From: Heterocephalus glaber
Taxonomy: Eukaryota; Chordata; Mammalia; Rodentia; Bathyergidae
Assembly: GCF_000247695.1 (NCBI RefSeq)
Contig: NW_004624784.1
Span: forward strand, 8,808,764 to 8,872,763
Length of the DNA stretch: 64,000 nucleotides
Direction of reading: 5' to 3'
Of this stretch, positions 11,001-20,884 are shown one piece after another. The translations under genes were made by a program, and so were the position numbers. Numbering within the stretch: position 1 is the first letter of the stretch; every line of letters begins with the position of its first letter. The notes under the pieces were generated by a model that saw nothing but the letters and a program-made list of their open reading frames with translations, was not told where the DNA came from and made no database searches.

Positions 11001-11765
11001 CTGCTGACCAGCCAGGGAGCTGAGCTGGATGCTCAGCAAAGAAACCTGAGGACACCACTGCACCTGGCAGTGGAGCGGGGCAAAGTTCGGGCCATCCAGT
11101 ACCTGCTGAAGAGTGGGGCAGCCCCTGATGCCCTTGACCAGAGTGGCTATAGCCCACTGCACATTGCCGCTGCCTGCAGCAAGTACCTCATCTGCAAGAT
11201 GCTGCTCAGATATGGAGCCAGCCTGGAGCTGCCAACTCAGCAGGGCTGGACGCCTCTGCATCTAGCAACCTACAAGGGCCACCTAGAGATCATCCACCTG
11301 CTGGCTGAAAGCCATGCAGATATGGGTGCTCTTGGAAGTATGAACTGGACCCCCCTACATCTGGCTGCTCACCACGGGGAAGAGACAGTGTTGTTGGCAC
11401 TGCTGCAGTGTGGGGCTCACCCCAATGCTGCTGAGCAGTCGGGCTGGACACCCCTCCACCTGGCAGTCCAGAGGGGTGCCTTCTTGAGTGTTATCAACCT
11501 CCTGGAGCATGGAGCAGATGTGCATGCCTGTAACAAGGTGGGCTGGACACCTGCCCATCTGGCTGCCCTCAAGGGGAACACAGCCATCCTCAAAGTTCTG
11601 ATCAGGGCTGGTGCCCAGCTGGACATCCAGGATGAAGTGGGCTGCACACCGCTGCAACTGGCCCTCAGGAGCCAAAAGCAGAGCATCGTGGCCTTCCTGG
11701 AGGGCAAGGAGCCCTCACTGGCCATTCTGGGCAGTGTTGAGCCAGGAGCCCAGATGCAAGTTTAG
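1834..11765 (+). CDS. ANKK1: ANKK1, ankyrin repeat and kinase domain containing 1 (whole gene, 8 coding exons)
   Basis: A RIP-family-like serine/threonine kinase fused to ankyrin repeats. The exons at 1834-2018, 5744-6038, 7096-7247, 7500-7549, 8137-8292, 9023-9144, 9534-9570 and 10462-11765 join in frame to 2301 nt, 766 residues plus stop; the human protein has 765. The kinase domain spans roughly residues 25-285. It has a glycine loop [10 protein letters not shown] (28-37), ATP lysine K51 in AIK, catalytic loop HLDLKPGN (143-150, D145) and DFG at 163-165. HLD replaces the usual HRD, as I recall it for human ANKK1. A linker encoded by exons 6-7 precedes 12 ankyrin repeats, recognised by repeated [10 protein letters not shown] motifs. 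All splice sites are GT-AG and no stop or frameshift is seen. Identity is near certain from extended similarity to human ANKK1. The substrate and pathway cannot be read from sequence. The gene converges on DRD2. Confidence 0.96.
2019..5743 (+). other. ANKK1 intron 1
   Basis: Intron of 3.7 kb with no coding signal. It holds an L1 3' fragment at about 3180-3900. The text at about 2870-3180 looks like an old dispersed mammalian repeat that I cannot name. The rest is unassigned. Open frames here are non-coding by context. Confidence 0.8.
3180..3900 (+). repeat. L1 LINE fragment (end of ORF2 and 3' region)
   Basis: The text follows the well-known L1 ORF2 terminal region: the 'aaatgcaaattaaaac' segment, the 'tggtgaagttgtgg' segment, and the 'tactcagccataaagaa' segment, ending in an A-rich purine stretch. 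All reading frames are broken by stops, so it is inactive. It sits sense to ANKK1 in intron 1. Confidence 0.85.
5744..6038 (+). CDS. ANKK1: ANKK1 coding exon 2 (kinase N- and C-lobe)
   Basis: 295 nt starting with the last base of codon 62 and ending in phase 0 at K160. It carries the alpha-C region, the hinge ([12 protein letters not shown]) and the catalytic loop HLDLKPGN with D145 and N150. Acceptor TTCCTAG at 5743; donor GTGAGG at 6039. Confidence 0.95.
6039..7095 (+). other. ANKK1 intron 2 with a MIR relic
   Basis: Intron of 1.06 kb. The stretch at about 6820-6990 has the reverse-complement MIR pattern, including 'ccattttacagatgagg'. Nothing else is recognised. Confidence 0.75.
6820..6990 (-). 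repeat. MIR SINE relic
   Basis: Carries the hallmark 'cattttacagatgagg' core and flanking text of an old MIR in reverse orientation. It is too diverged for precise ends. Confidence 0.55.
7096..7247 (+). CDS. ANKK1: ANKK1 coding exon 3 (DFG and activation segment)
   Basis: 152 nt starting ISDFGLSKW, with D163 of DFG, through the activation loop and SYIPPEM motif (the APE equivalent). It ends two bases into the Ser codon after DVY. Acceptor CTACCAG; donor GTGAGA at 7248. Confidence 0.95.
7500..7549 (+). CDS. ANKK1: ANKK1 coding exon 4
   Basis: A 50-nt exon encoding the [18 protein letters not shown] helix, including the conserved W-E of kinase subdomain IX. Acceptor TTCTGCAG at 7499; donor GTAGCA at 7550. 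The exon is easy to miss because of its size, but phase and homology fix it. Confidence 0.93.
7550..8136 (+). other. ANKK1 intron 4, nothing recognised
   Basis: 587 bp between exons 4 and 5. A 182-codon open frame runs from here into exon 5, but its upstream part is intronic. No repeat family was recognised with confidence. Confidence 0.7.
8137..8292 (+). CDS. ANKK1: ANKK1 coding exon 5 (kinase C-lobe)
   Basis: 156 nt encoding the end of the kinase domain, including [15 protein letters not shown] with the conserved arginine of subdomain XI. Acceptor CTCATAG at 8136; donor GTGTTC at 8293, ending one base into an Asp codon. Confidence 0.95.
8293..9022 (+). other. ANKK1 intron 5
   Basis: 730 bp. 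The only structure noted is a short tandem duplication of a 19-20-nt unit (ATATATGTGTGAGCATC) at about 8727-8766. No repeat family or coding signal recognised. Confidence 0.65.
9023..9144 (+). CDS. ANKK1: ANKK1 coding exon 6 (linker)
   Basis: 122 nt encoding [13 protein letters not shown] and the basic stretch [12 protein letters not shown], the linker between kinase and ankyrin domains. It ends in phase 0. Donor GTGGGT at 9145. This segment diverges more from human than the kinase or ankyrin regions. Confidence 0.9.
9145..9533 (+). other. ANKK1 intron 6, nothing recognised
   Basis: 389 bp with no recognised repeat or regulatory pattern. An open frame continues from exon 6 for about 140 bases but stops at 9291. 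Confidence 0.65.
9534..9570 (+). CDS. ANKK1: ANKK1 coding exon 7 (37-nt microexon)
   Basis: Encodes [12 protein letters not shown] plus the first base of the next codon, matching the short human linker segment VNEDISQELMDS. Acceptor TTCCCAG at 9533; strong donor GTAAGC at 9571. It is assigned by phase and linker similarity. Confidence 0.88.
9571..10461 (+). other. ANKK1 intron 7
   Basis: About 890 bp. No gene signal. A short A-rich run lies near 9857-9880. The intron ends in a tandem CAGCAG acceptor. Confidence 0.7.
10462..11765 (+). CDS. ANKK1: ANKK1 coding exon 8 (12 ankyrin repeats, stop)
   Basis: The terminal 1304-nt exon holds the entire ankyrin domain. Twelve repeats are seen by their TPLH-type starts, from MPLHFL to CTPLQL, spaced about 33 residues apart. 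The region is very close to human ANKK1. The codon at 11604-11606 is AGG (Arg714), aligned with human Glu713, the Taq1A polymorphic residue. The acceptor is a NAGNAG tandem: use of the upstream AG (exon from 10459) would insert one Ala. Stop TAG at 11763-11765. Confidence 0.96.
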
Positions 11766-12505
11766 ACTCTACCTTGCTTGGAAAAGGTTGGGGTGGTGGA
11801 AATGAAACTTGGCTTTTGGGAGGACCCCTTCCCTCCTGCTCTTTTGACCTTGAGAGGAAATAGGAACCTGGTGTCCTGGGTTATAGAGGCAAGGGGAGAT
11901 GTACCACTGAGGTCATAGCTTGGAAATAGCCCCTTGGCTTGGACAACTGCTTCCAGCTCCTCCTTCAAGTCATCTCCAAAGACCCCTGGCCTCGTTTTCA
12001 TTCTTTACATGGATTCAAACGTCCAGTTCAGCGCTCTCCAGCTCCGAGATTCCTGTCACATTGTGTCCCCTGCCTCTGAGTTCATGGGGTCCTTGCATCC
12101 AAGAAAGCCCCTCTGAAGACAAAGTCAGGTCTACAGATAAGGGAAGTGGGTTCTTGCCAGCTTATATCTTGTGTTGCTGGCCCTCCTCTCAGACTGGGGC
12201 AGGGCAGCCAAACTCACCCACTTTGCCCAGGGGCCAGGGGCTCAGAATTCAGAGTAGCTGCCTGCTGGCTACTTAAGGCCTCAGGCAGCCCATCACCACA
12301 GTGACTGCATCTTCCCAGTGGGCCTCCCTTGTTTCCTGCATGGTCTCTTGGCTGTGAAGAATGGTTGTCCCTACTATAGATGAGTGATCCGATGTGGGGC
12401 ACCAGTTTCCTGGTCCCTGGCCCCACACCCTTACACTTCTTTGTGCCCAGAAGTATGGGCCATTTCAAATCTTGGAGTCAATAAAGCTGTACATCTGAAT
12501 CTCTG
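11766..12505 (+). other. ANKK1: ANKK1 3' UTR
   Basis: The region from the stop codon to roughly 20 bases past the AATAAA at 12480-12485. No repeat was recognised. The cleavage site is inferred from the usual 10-30 base spacing. Confidence 0.7.
12480..12485 (+). terminator. ANKK1: ANKK1 polyadenylation signal AATAAA
   Basis: Canonical hexamer about 715 bases after the stop, followed by TG-rich text (12510-12605) that could act as the downstream element. It is the best-placed canonical signal I found after the stop. Confidence 0.75.
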
Positions 12506-13384
12506 CAATAGAGATGGATTGACTGTGGGACTGGGTACATGTAGGGACCAGTAGTATGGAGGGTGGGGGAGAGAACTAGCATATTGCATGTGTGTGTATA
12601 ATATAGTATGTGAGCTCACCTGGGAGAGAGGTGGAGGGTGCCCGAGGAGAGTTGGAGTGTGTGTGTATATAACACATGTGTGAGTTTACACGAGGGGAAG
12701 AGGCAGGGGCAGATGAGGGGTTGTGGTGGTGAGGAGTGGGTTGTCTGGTCTTGGTGTGGAGCTGGCCAGGCAGTGACTTTCCTGCTTAGCAGCCACTCAC
12801 AAAGCTGGCTCTCCCTTGGCCACAGCCTAGCCACTTGCCAGCTGGTTGGGGGCAGTTGGGGCAGGGCACACTGACTTTGTGTAGTGAGGGCCCTGGCTCA
12901 GCAGCCCTTGGGAGGGCATGGGATAGGACAGGTGCCCTGGGGGTCCAGTGCTGCTCCTCGGTGCCTCCCACCCAGCACAGCAGAAATGGCCTCTCCAGCC
13001 CAAGGATGTTCTGTAACTCTCAGAAAAAGGACTTTGTGCCCCAGCTTCCAGCCAGCCTTGAGCCCTAAGCCAAGAGACAGGCCTGGCTTTGTGTGTCACT
13101 TTTCTGGGCTGGGTACTGCAGTGTGGGAATGAGTCCACAGTCAGCATTCTGGTATTAGCAGAGGTGGGAGAGACAAGGCAGCAGCATGTACAATCCCGCC
13201 CAGTGCATGAGACCCTTTAAGCAGTGCTCCATCCTCTGGCTCCAGCTTGTTGGGCTTTGGACACTTCACCTCACCTTGCTGGAGCCTATAGCTGCCACAG
13301 AAAGGCCAGACCTGGAAGCTGCCTTGGGCTGGGTTGTGTCCTCTAGCCACAGCTGTAAAGCTTGCACATGAGACTTTGCTGGTG

Positions 13385-13556
13385 AGGGACTTTTTTTTTT
13401 GCACTGAGAATTGAACCCAAGGCTTTTGCAATGAGCTATATCCCTAGCCCTTCAGGGTCTTGCTAGGTCCCTAAATTGCCCAAGCCAAACTAGAATTTGC
13501 AGTTCTGCCTCAATGTCCCAGAATGCTGGGATTACAGGTATGTGCAACCACTCCAT
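13385..13556 (-). repeat. B1-ID composite SINE
   Basis: Read on the minus strand, it begins like B1 (7SL-derived, with 'cctgtaatcccagcat'), continues to 'gcaagaccctg', then joins an ID/tRNA-like unit ('ggatatagctca', 'ggttcaattctcagt') and an A-tail, seen as the T-run at 13391-13400. This B1-then-ID order is known from dimeric rodent SINEs such as B1-dID or MEN. Confidence 0.75.
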
Positions 13557-14880
13557 TTTGTGAGGGGCTTTAAAAATATACCCAAATCTGGCCCTACCTG
13601 CAACCAGTTAAAGCAGAAAATCCTGGTTAGAATCTTGGTATGAACAACCATGCACAATTCCCAGGTGATTCTGAAAAATAGCCAGGGCTGAGCACCACCA
13701 CCAGGGGGCATTCCGTGATTTCTCAGTGTGGCCTTCCAAAGCAGAACATTAAAGAGTTGCTGGCCCACCCTGCTGCAGGACAGCGGAGCCTTGGTAGATG
13801 AGTAGGGACACCTGGGGTCTAGGGGCCACTCAGCAAACTTCAATTCTCCTTCTCCCTGCTAGTTCCCTCCCCCAGTCTCTTGGTTCTTCATGAGACTAAG
13901 CCTTAAGCAAAACTTGTAGTTAAGAATGTCTCTAGGATGCCTGACTTTCCCAGAACAAGCAGAGCAGAAAGAGGGCAGGGAAGGGGAACATGAGGTTGTT
14001 TGCATCTTCCTGCACCCTGGAGTCACTCTCACTCCTAATCTAGGATTCCAGGGGAGCCAGAAGAGATGGTTGGGTCTACATATTCACAGCCAGTTCAGCA
14101 CAGAAGACTCAGTGGAAATGGTGAGGACAGAGCCACAGAGAAGGGTAGCATCTGGCTTATCTTGTTGGAAAGAGTTTGAGGAAGGACCTTTGAAGGAAGT
14201 CTTTAGAAGAGGTAGATGATTTTTTGGCACCCGTTGTCCCATGGCGATATGGACGGGACTGTCCCTAGGAATTCTTTCATCTCAGATGATTCTGAGTCTA
14301 GGCTGGGATCCTCAGACCCCTGCTTCTTTTATATTTTCTCCAATTCATAGCTGAAATGATAGTTTTAAGCCAGCCCCGGCAAGCAGGTGCTCTCGTTACC
14401 TGTGAGCACCTTCTGCTCTCTCAAGTCACCCTAGCCAGACATGGACATAGCATCTGCCTTGAGTCCCATCTCAACACCGCTGGCTTCCAGAGGTTTCCCA
14501 AGGATGTTCACAACTGGATTTTAATAAGGCTCTTGAAATTCTTGAGGAGAGAGTCTCTAGTGGACTTTCCAGCCCTGTTTGGGGAGCTTAGGTATGGGGT
14601 ACTAGAAATTGAGTGTTCTAATTTCTTGTTGGACCGCTCCACTTGGAGGTGCTATGGAATCCCTAAGCTCAAACTATCCTAACCTGAACACTCCTTTCCC
14701 CCTCTGCAAGCCTGCTCCTTGCTTTCATGTTAATTGAAGGTACCCAAACTTGGGAGCCTTTCTGGACCAGCGCTGTCCAAGACTTTAGAGGAGAATGCCT
14801 CCTAGCTGCCTATATCTGCACTGTCTAATACTTTAGTATACTGAGCACTTGACTGTGGTGAGTGTGCCTGGGGAATCAAT

Positions 14881-14970
14881 TTTTTTTTTGGGTGGGGGGA
14901 CCTGTAATCAAACTCAGGACCTTGTGCTTGCAAGTCAGGCAGCAGCACCACTGAGCTAAATCCCCAGCCC
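14881..14970 (-). repeat. ID-type SINE with target-site duplication
   Basis: On the minus strand it starts with GGCTGGGGATTTAGCTCAGT, a Pol III A-box region derived from tRNA, and carries a B-box-like GAGTTTGATTACA. The tail is the T-run at 14881. Flanks GGAATCAAT (14872) and GGAATCAAA (14972) look like a target-site duplication. Confidence 0.8.
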
Positions 14971-15499
14971 AGGAATCAAATTTTTAGTATGAATAAATTT
15001 AAGTAGCCACACGTGGACAGTGGGCAGGGATTTGTACCCTTCTCCTCCCTCTCCCCTCCTCTGGCCAGTTTCCAAGCCAAGTGAACTTGATCAGAAAGCT
15101 TCTCCTGGAAGATGCGAATGTTGAAAAATGTGACAAGGGTGGAGGAGAGGAAGGGCAAAGGCTGGGCTGGTTGGAAGCAGGGAAAGGCCAACCAGCTGGA
15201 GAATGTAGGAGAGAAACAGCTGTTTGCAGGGAAGGGCATTTCTGTTTAGAGTAGGTGGGGAGGGTGGGCTCATAGTGGGGAGATCTTGGTGTCCACCCTC
15301 ACTCAGGAGCTTGGACTCAGTGTGAGGGATGGAGGGGAGCTGCTATCACCTTGCCAGCAGAGAGTGGACTCAGCTGGGATGCACCATGCATTCCACAGAC
15401 CCCTTCAGCTGAGTGTAGGCTAAGGAAGTAGGGCTCTGTGGTGGGAGTCCAGGATCCTGGCCGGTGACAGAGGATGAAGAACTGGCCAGACAGACCTAG

Positions 15500-15600
15500 A
15501 ATGGGGTTTTGATTCTGCCCTTTACTAGCTCTTGACTTTCCCTAGACTTTCAGAGCTTCAGCCTCCATATTTGTACCAGATTTATCATTGAGAGGATGCA
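15500..15600 (+). repeat. MIR relic
   Basis: Weak MIR-like text ('attctgccctttactagctc' and following). Low-confidence assignment by resemblance. Confidence 0.35.
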
Positions 15601-15630
15601 ATTAGATCATCATAGCCCCAGCACTCATTG

Positions 15631-15948
15631 AGAATCATTGTTACTTTGCTGCTCTTCTATTTTTCTGTTCCTGCCCTGCCTCATTGACATTATACTGTTA
15701 ATTCCTTATTCCTTACCCTCTTCCCAGATAACAGCCTCCTCTTCCATCCTAAACCCCACTTGAACCAATCCAGTCCCCTCCAAGCATCTCCTGGACCCTG
15801 GGAGATGACATCAGCTAGCTTGTCTGTCCCCAGAAACAACAGGAGCCCAGGCTGTGCGGTGTAGGTAGTTTCTTGTGCTGGGAGAAGGAATCCATGGGGA
15901 GAACCCTCCCAGTTGTGACATCAGGAAACCAGAAAAAACAGGGCACCT
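15631..15948 (+). repeat. Inverted duplication, left copy (318 bp)
   Basis: This segment recurs as its reverse complement at 18156-18473 with the same length and, by my hand comparison, about five mismatches and no indels (about 98% identity). Its first 75 bases also recur in direct orientation at 18079-18153. I recognise no known repeat family inside it. Confidence 0.9.
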
Positions 15949-16859
15949 TAGCTACAAGAGCTCAAGTGCAGGGCAGAAGTCCAAAGGGACATCTGTGATC
16001 CTCTTGGAAGGAAGGCAGGCTTGTAGCAATCAGCAGAAAACTTTGAGGGCTGGAAAGGCATGGGATACAACATAAAAGCACCAAGCAAATGAGAAATCGT
16101 TACCTCCTTCAAGTTCCAGGGGGAGAATGACTCGGGGTAAGGGTAAAGAGGGAGAAAGCAGATTTCCAGGCTCATAGCAGGAAGGAAGGAAGGCAGTGGA
16201 ATTCAAGGGAGGACTCAGGAAAAGAAAAAGGTACCAGGGCTTCCTGAATACACAGATGGCAGCTCTGGTCATCTTCTGTTCGGGAACATTCCTTCTCTGC
16301 CCACCCTCGGCACCCCCCATAAAACGCTCCTTCCCAGCTTGTTAGGGCCCTTGAGTGAATTAGGGCACTAGTCTCTCCCAGACCTGCCTTGACTTCCCCT
16401 GTGACCAGTTCTGCCATCCTGCTCACCAGCCCAAGGCCCACCTGGCCTTCTCTATCACGCTGGTCTCCCACCAGTGCCTGTTGGAGACCTACCTATCCCA
16501 TAAAATCCCACTTACCTGTCCCTGTTCGTGAGCTCTGCTCTGCAGCACTGCTGGAGATGCACCCCTTCCCCCAAGCAAGGACACTATACCAGCACCCTCT
16601 GCAGTGAGGTTGAGAAAGGGTTCTCTGGTCTGTCTTCTTGCTCAGTGCATGCCACGTTACCATGCCCTGCTTGTTTTTGTATCCTCCCTAGCTAGTCCTT
16701 TCTCAGGGACAGGGCACAGGTCCGAAAGGTAATCTGCTCATGCTTGCTGAATTGGACTATAGGCACCCAGGGCTTTGGCTGTAATGTCATCTAAGGGGCA
16801 GAGAGTAGATCTGGGCTAGGTTGAGGCAGAGGAAGGCCAGGTTGGTGGCCTTGGCAGGG

Positions 16860-17000
16860 AGACCTCTGTATGAATCCTGACTGAGTGATCCACTAGTTGC
16901 CTGACCTCAGGTTGCTGAAATTTTGGTAGCCTTGGTCACTTCATCTGGCAGAGATAATGCATATCTCCCTGGGCTATTGTAATAGTGAAACCCAGTGCCA
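16860..17000 (+). repeat. MIR relic
   Basis: Follows the MIR order: TGAATCCTGACT-type B-box text, 'tgcctgacctcagg', then 'tcacttcatctggcagagat'. Diverged; ends approximate. Confidence 0.45.
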
Positions 17001-18078
17001 TACTGGGCAAAGGGCAAGACAGTAAACACCCAACTCGTTAATTTCCGGAAGCTTTTGCTACATCAGAGGAATGTTTCTCTGGTGTAAGGCTGAAACAATC
17101 TGACCTTTGGGAGCTTGTAGGGGAGGATGCTCTAGGAAACAGCTGCCTAGTTTCTTTTGCCAGTGAATTCTAAGAAGGAAGGGGAGACTTTTCTTCAATG
17201 TCTTGCTGTGAGCTGTGACCCTGGGACCCACAAAATAGTATGGGGTCAGCTATAGGGCAAAGGCAAGCCCCACCAGCCAGCCCCTGCTAAGACACCGTGG
17301 TAAGAATGGTCCACAGATTTTGCTATCAGGAGTCCCCAGAGCCAGGCAGTGGGCATGATATGAGCAAAGCAAAGGTGCCATGCTTGCATCCACCAGGATA
17401 GAGCAGGATGAAGCTGGTGAGCTGCTTTCTTGGACCCTACTCTGCTTTCAAACCGGCAAAGGACAGAAGAAGGCAGGTGAATGAACACAGCAACCTCAGA
17501 GAGAGGATAAAGAAAGGGAGGAGGTAAGACCTGAGGATTACCAGGACAAAAGGGCTGGAATCATGTCATCTATCCTGGCTCTGGGCTCCAAAGCAGCACT
17601 TGCTAACACTAGACAATGGAACTTGTCTTTTCCAGGGCAACTACCTTCCTCTCTTGTCCACCCTAACCTTTCTTCTGCCCTGGAGATAGCTCAGAGTCTG
17701 GCTTCCAAATGGCTCTCTTCAAATACACTGTGCATTCCTGGGAACAATAGGACAGTGTTTGGGGATAACCTGGTCAGGGAAATTCAGAGGATATGGATGT
17801 CCTAGCTAGCCCCAAACAATTTTTTTCTCTCTCTGATTTTAAAGAATGAAACTTCTGATCACACTAGTCTCTTCCAGCTGCACTAAAGGTAGGTCAGGAA
17901 ACTGGACTGGAGTAGATGGCATAAGTTACAGAGTCAAGGGAGGCAGGGACCATGGTCACCTCTGCCACCTGAGCAAACCACCATCCTCAGGTGAGAGGCT
18001 TCTCTTCCATGGGGGTAGAGCCTAGGAATGCCCCATGGGGTATATGGAGGCCAAACTCAATTAGAGGGAAAAGCCTTC

Positions 18079-18473
18079 AGAATCATTGTTACTTTGCTGC
18101 TCTTTTATTTTTCTGTTCCTGCCCGGCCTCATTGACATTATATTGTTAATTCCTGAGGTGCCCTGTTTTTTCTGGTTTCCTGAGGTCACAACTGGGAGGG
18201 TTCTCCCCATGGATTCCTTCTCCCAGCACAAGAAACTACCTACACAGCACAGCCTGGGCTCCTGTTGTTTCTGGGGACAGACAAGCTAGCTGATGTCATC
18301 TCCCAGGGTCCAGGAGATGCTTGGAGGGGACTGGATTGGTTCAAGTGGGGTTTAGGATGGAAGAGAAGGCTGTTATCTGGGAAGAGGGTAAGGAATAAGG
18401 AATTAACAGTATAATGTCAACGAGGCGGGGCAGGAACAGAAAAATAGAAGAGCAGCAAAGTAACAATGATTCT
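18079..18473 (-). repeat. Inverted duplication, right copy with hairpin arms
   Basis: Composite of a 75-bp direct copy of 15631-15705 (18079-18153, about three mismatches) abutting the reverse complement of 15631-15948 (18156-18473). The two 75-bp ends are therefore inverted repeats of each other around a loop of about 245 bp. Both outer ends stop at the same source base. No target-site duplication is evident. Confidence 0.9.
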
Positions 18474-18979
18474 GCATGGATGTGAGCCAAAGTCACAGGG
18501 GTCCTGGGCCCAGATATCAGTAAGCCAGGTGGCAGGAAAAGACAGCCATGCCGCCTCTGGGGATGAGGACAGTCCCCAGCTAGGTGGGGGCACTGGGAAT
18601 GCCCCCAGGCAGGCCAGCTCTCAGTGTTCCTGGTTGTAGGTCCCTGGCTGCTCCTATTCTGAAGCTACCTAGGAAGCAGGATCTGCAGTTGTTTCTTCTA
18701 GGGGCCCCTTGACCAGCCACCTAGGAAATTTTCCCGCTGCAATCTTCTTGCCTCTGCCAATTCTCCATTTGCTTCAAAGTCCAGGCACTCCAGAGCTGCT
18801 CCCTCTCACACCATCAGGAAAACGCATCCTGTAGCTGTGTAGCACATGCCTGTGCTTTGTTACCCTTCCCAAGGTTCTGATGGCAGTCTCCACACCTAGT
18901 CAGAGCTCTCCTTGGGCGAAGTGGTATGCTTACTTTATTCTGTGACTATTAGGTTAATGTCTGTCATCCCATCAGACTA

Positions 18980-19095
18980 TGAACCCAGGAAGGCAGGATC
19001 ATGCCCACCTTCTTCACTGTTTCATTCCCAGCACTTCACTGAAGACCTAGAGTATAATAATTGCTCAATAAATATTCACTGAGTAAAACAGTGAG
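18980..19095 (+). repeat. L2 LINE 3' relic
   Basis: Text such as 'actatgaacccaggaaggcaggatc' and 'ttgctcaataaatattcactgag' matches the usual L2 3' end pattern. Confidence 0.5.
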
Positions 19096-19774
19096 TGGGT
19101 GGACAAAGAAATGAAACGATGAACCACTCACCCTCTCAGCTCCCAGGACCTCTCCCCAGCCTGTGGTCACCCGGGAATTCTTCAAACTCACCTGGGGGAG
19201 AATAAGGTCCTGAAGCCTTGTGAATGGGCAGTCTCAGCTGGATCTGCTCCTTTGTAACTCTGTGACTCGGTTTCCCACCTGAGATGACTATGCAAGGTGC
19301 CCAGCCATGCCTGGCCCCTTAGTGGTGACTCAGTGCTGCACTCTAGGTAAGGAAGGGCAAGGGGATGCTACAGACTACACCAGCTGTAAAGGCAAATGTG
19401 CACTTCTCAGATTATAAGGCATTCTACAGAGATATAGGCACAGAACACAGCAGGAGCAGAGAGGAGGAAAAATTTGGAGGTGCCTCCACTGCCAAAAGAA
19501 AGGGGTCAAAGGCACAGTCTCCACGGACAGAGCCAGAGCCTGGGTTGCTCTTTCACCCATGGGAACCCAGGAAGGGAAAACCCCTTCCACTTCTGTGCTC
19601 CCAGGTCCCATTCCTCCCATTCCTTTGCCCCTAAAGTGCTGAAGGGGAAGGGGGTGGAACCCAGCCCTCCCCCTGCCCACTCCAGCTGTCAATCTGCTGT
19701 CTGGAAGAAATACTTGAAGCCTCATGACAACTGTGGGCACCTTTCTCCTGCCCCGCCTCCCGCCCCTGCCCTGC

Positions 19775-19833
19775 CCTCTTCCCCTCTTCCCCTCTTCCCC
19801 TCTTCTTCCCCTCTTCCCCTCTTCCCCTCTTCT
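19775..19833. repeat. Minisatellite, unit CTCTTCCC
   Basis: Six to seven copies of an 8-bp polypyrimidine unit, interrupted once by an extra CTT. It is one of several polypyrimidine tracts in the window. Confidence 0.85.
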
Positions 19834-20279
19834 CTCTGACAGGGCTCTTCTCAGATTGCTCCAGGGCTCTCTTCCCTTCCTGTGCTGAGTCCTTCCTTCC
19901 TCTCTTTCTCTGCCTTTCTTTGTCATCTCTTCCAATTCTCACCACTATAGATTGTATGGCCTCGTGGGTTTCGAATAATAAGGTGAATGTGTAAGCTCTA
20001 TCCAGGTCAAGATCATCCATGGACTGAGAACACAGTGGATGAGCTGCTTGTGAGCCAGTATCAGCCGATGAGAGTGCCTAAGGTGTCTGAACCCCTACTG
20101 GGGCCTGATGCCTCCTCAGGAGGAGGTCACTGAGATATTGGCTGCCCTGGGCTATATAAAGGGCCTGTTTATCCCCCACTTCTGAAATCAGAGTGCTCCT
20201 GGGGACAAGAACTCTCCCAGGCTTAGCACTACATTCAGGTTCAAAGAGAAGATCAAAGTCCATAATTAAATGTTCAGGG

Positions 20280-20345
20280 CAAATTAAGTGCTCCAAACTT
20301 TGCTGCTAAAAATATTGTATTTAGCATGCAAATTATGCCCTGACA
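20280..20345. promoter_or_regulatory. Candidate regulatory patch with octamer ATGCAAAT
   Basis: An AT-rich non-repeat patch downstream of DRD2 containing ATGCAAAT (POU octamer) and AATTAAGTG-like NKX/homeobox words. This is inference from word content only. Conservation across mammals was not tested. Confidence 0.2.
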
Positions 20346-20884
20346 GCTCCCCAGAGCCTGAACCTGTGGGTGCCACCACCTTGTTTGTCATCACCACTGT
20401 TATTCTCAAGGTGGTAAGAACATTCTTCTTCCACTGGTGGATTTATATTTCTTTTTTTTTTTTAAGCCACGTTTCTGTTTTCAGGGCAGGGCTGAGTTGT
20501 AACCCCAGGAAGGTTGGAGCTTGGACAGGTCTGGAGCAAGAGGAAGCAGAGATGTTTAGGCCACAGCACTCGGGGCTTGGCCTGCTTTCTGCAACCTGTC
20601 CCAAAGCTGGAGATCCTGACATGAGACAGAGACAGGATGAAGGACAGAGAGACACACAGGCAAGGCCGGCACCTCCAACGCCACTTTTTCCAAGGAGCCT
20701 TCTCTGGCCTGGTGGAGGAAAAGCCCAAAGGAAGAGCCAACCTTCAGAGGAACCAGACCCAGAGAGGTGGGAATACCTGGCTTCCCTCTAGTCTAGAAGG
20801 ACCTTGTCAGAAATAAGAGTTTTGGCTCTCTCTGTATGTTAAGGATGGTGTTGGCACTGCTCCGGGCTACCCAGGGGCCCTTGA

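Larger units (their letters stand above)
12506..20884. other. ANKK1-DRD2 convergent intergenic region
   Basis: About 8.4 kb between the two polyadenylation sites with no gene recognised. It contains a B1-ID composite SINE (13385-13556), an ID SINE (14881-14970), MIR and L2 relics, the inverted duplication (15631-15948 with 18079-18473), a CTCTTCCC minisatellite (19775-19833) and an octamer-like AT-rich patch (20280-20345). Open frames are short and lack homology that I can recognise. Confidence 0.75.

Noticed and set aside
13926..14682. Plus-strand frames of 97 and 108 aa in the intergenic region
   Set aside because: No domain, no conserved motif and no splice support; consistent with chance.
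19375..20020. Minus-strand frames of 186 and 129 aa with G/E/R/K-rich repeats
   Set aside because: They cross the CTCTTCCC minisatellite. Composition comes from the repeat, and there is no homology or splice context.
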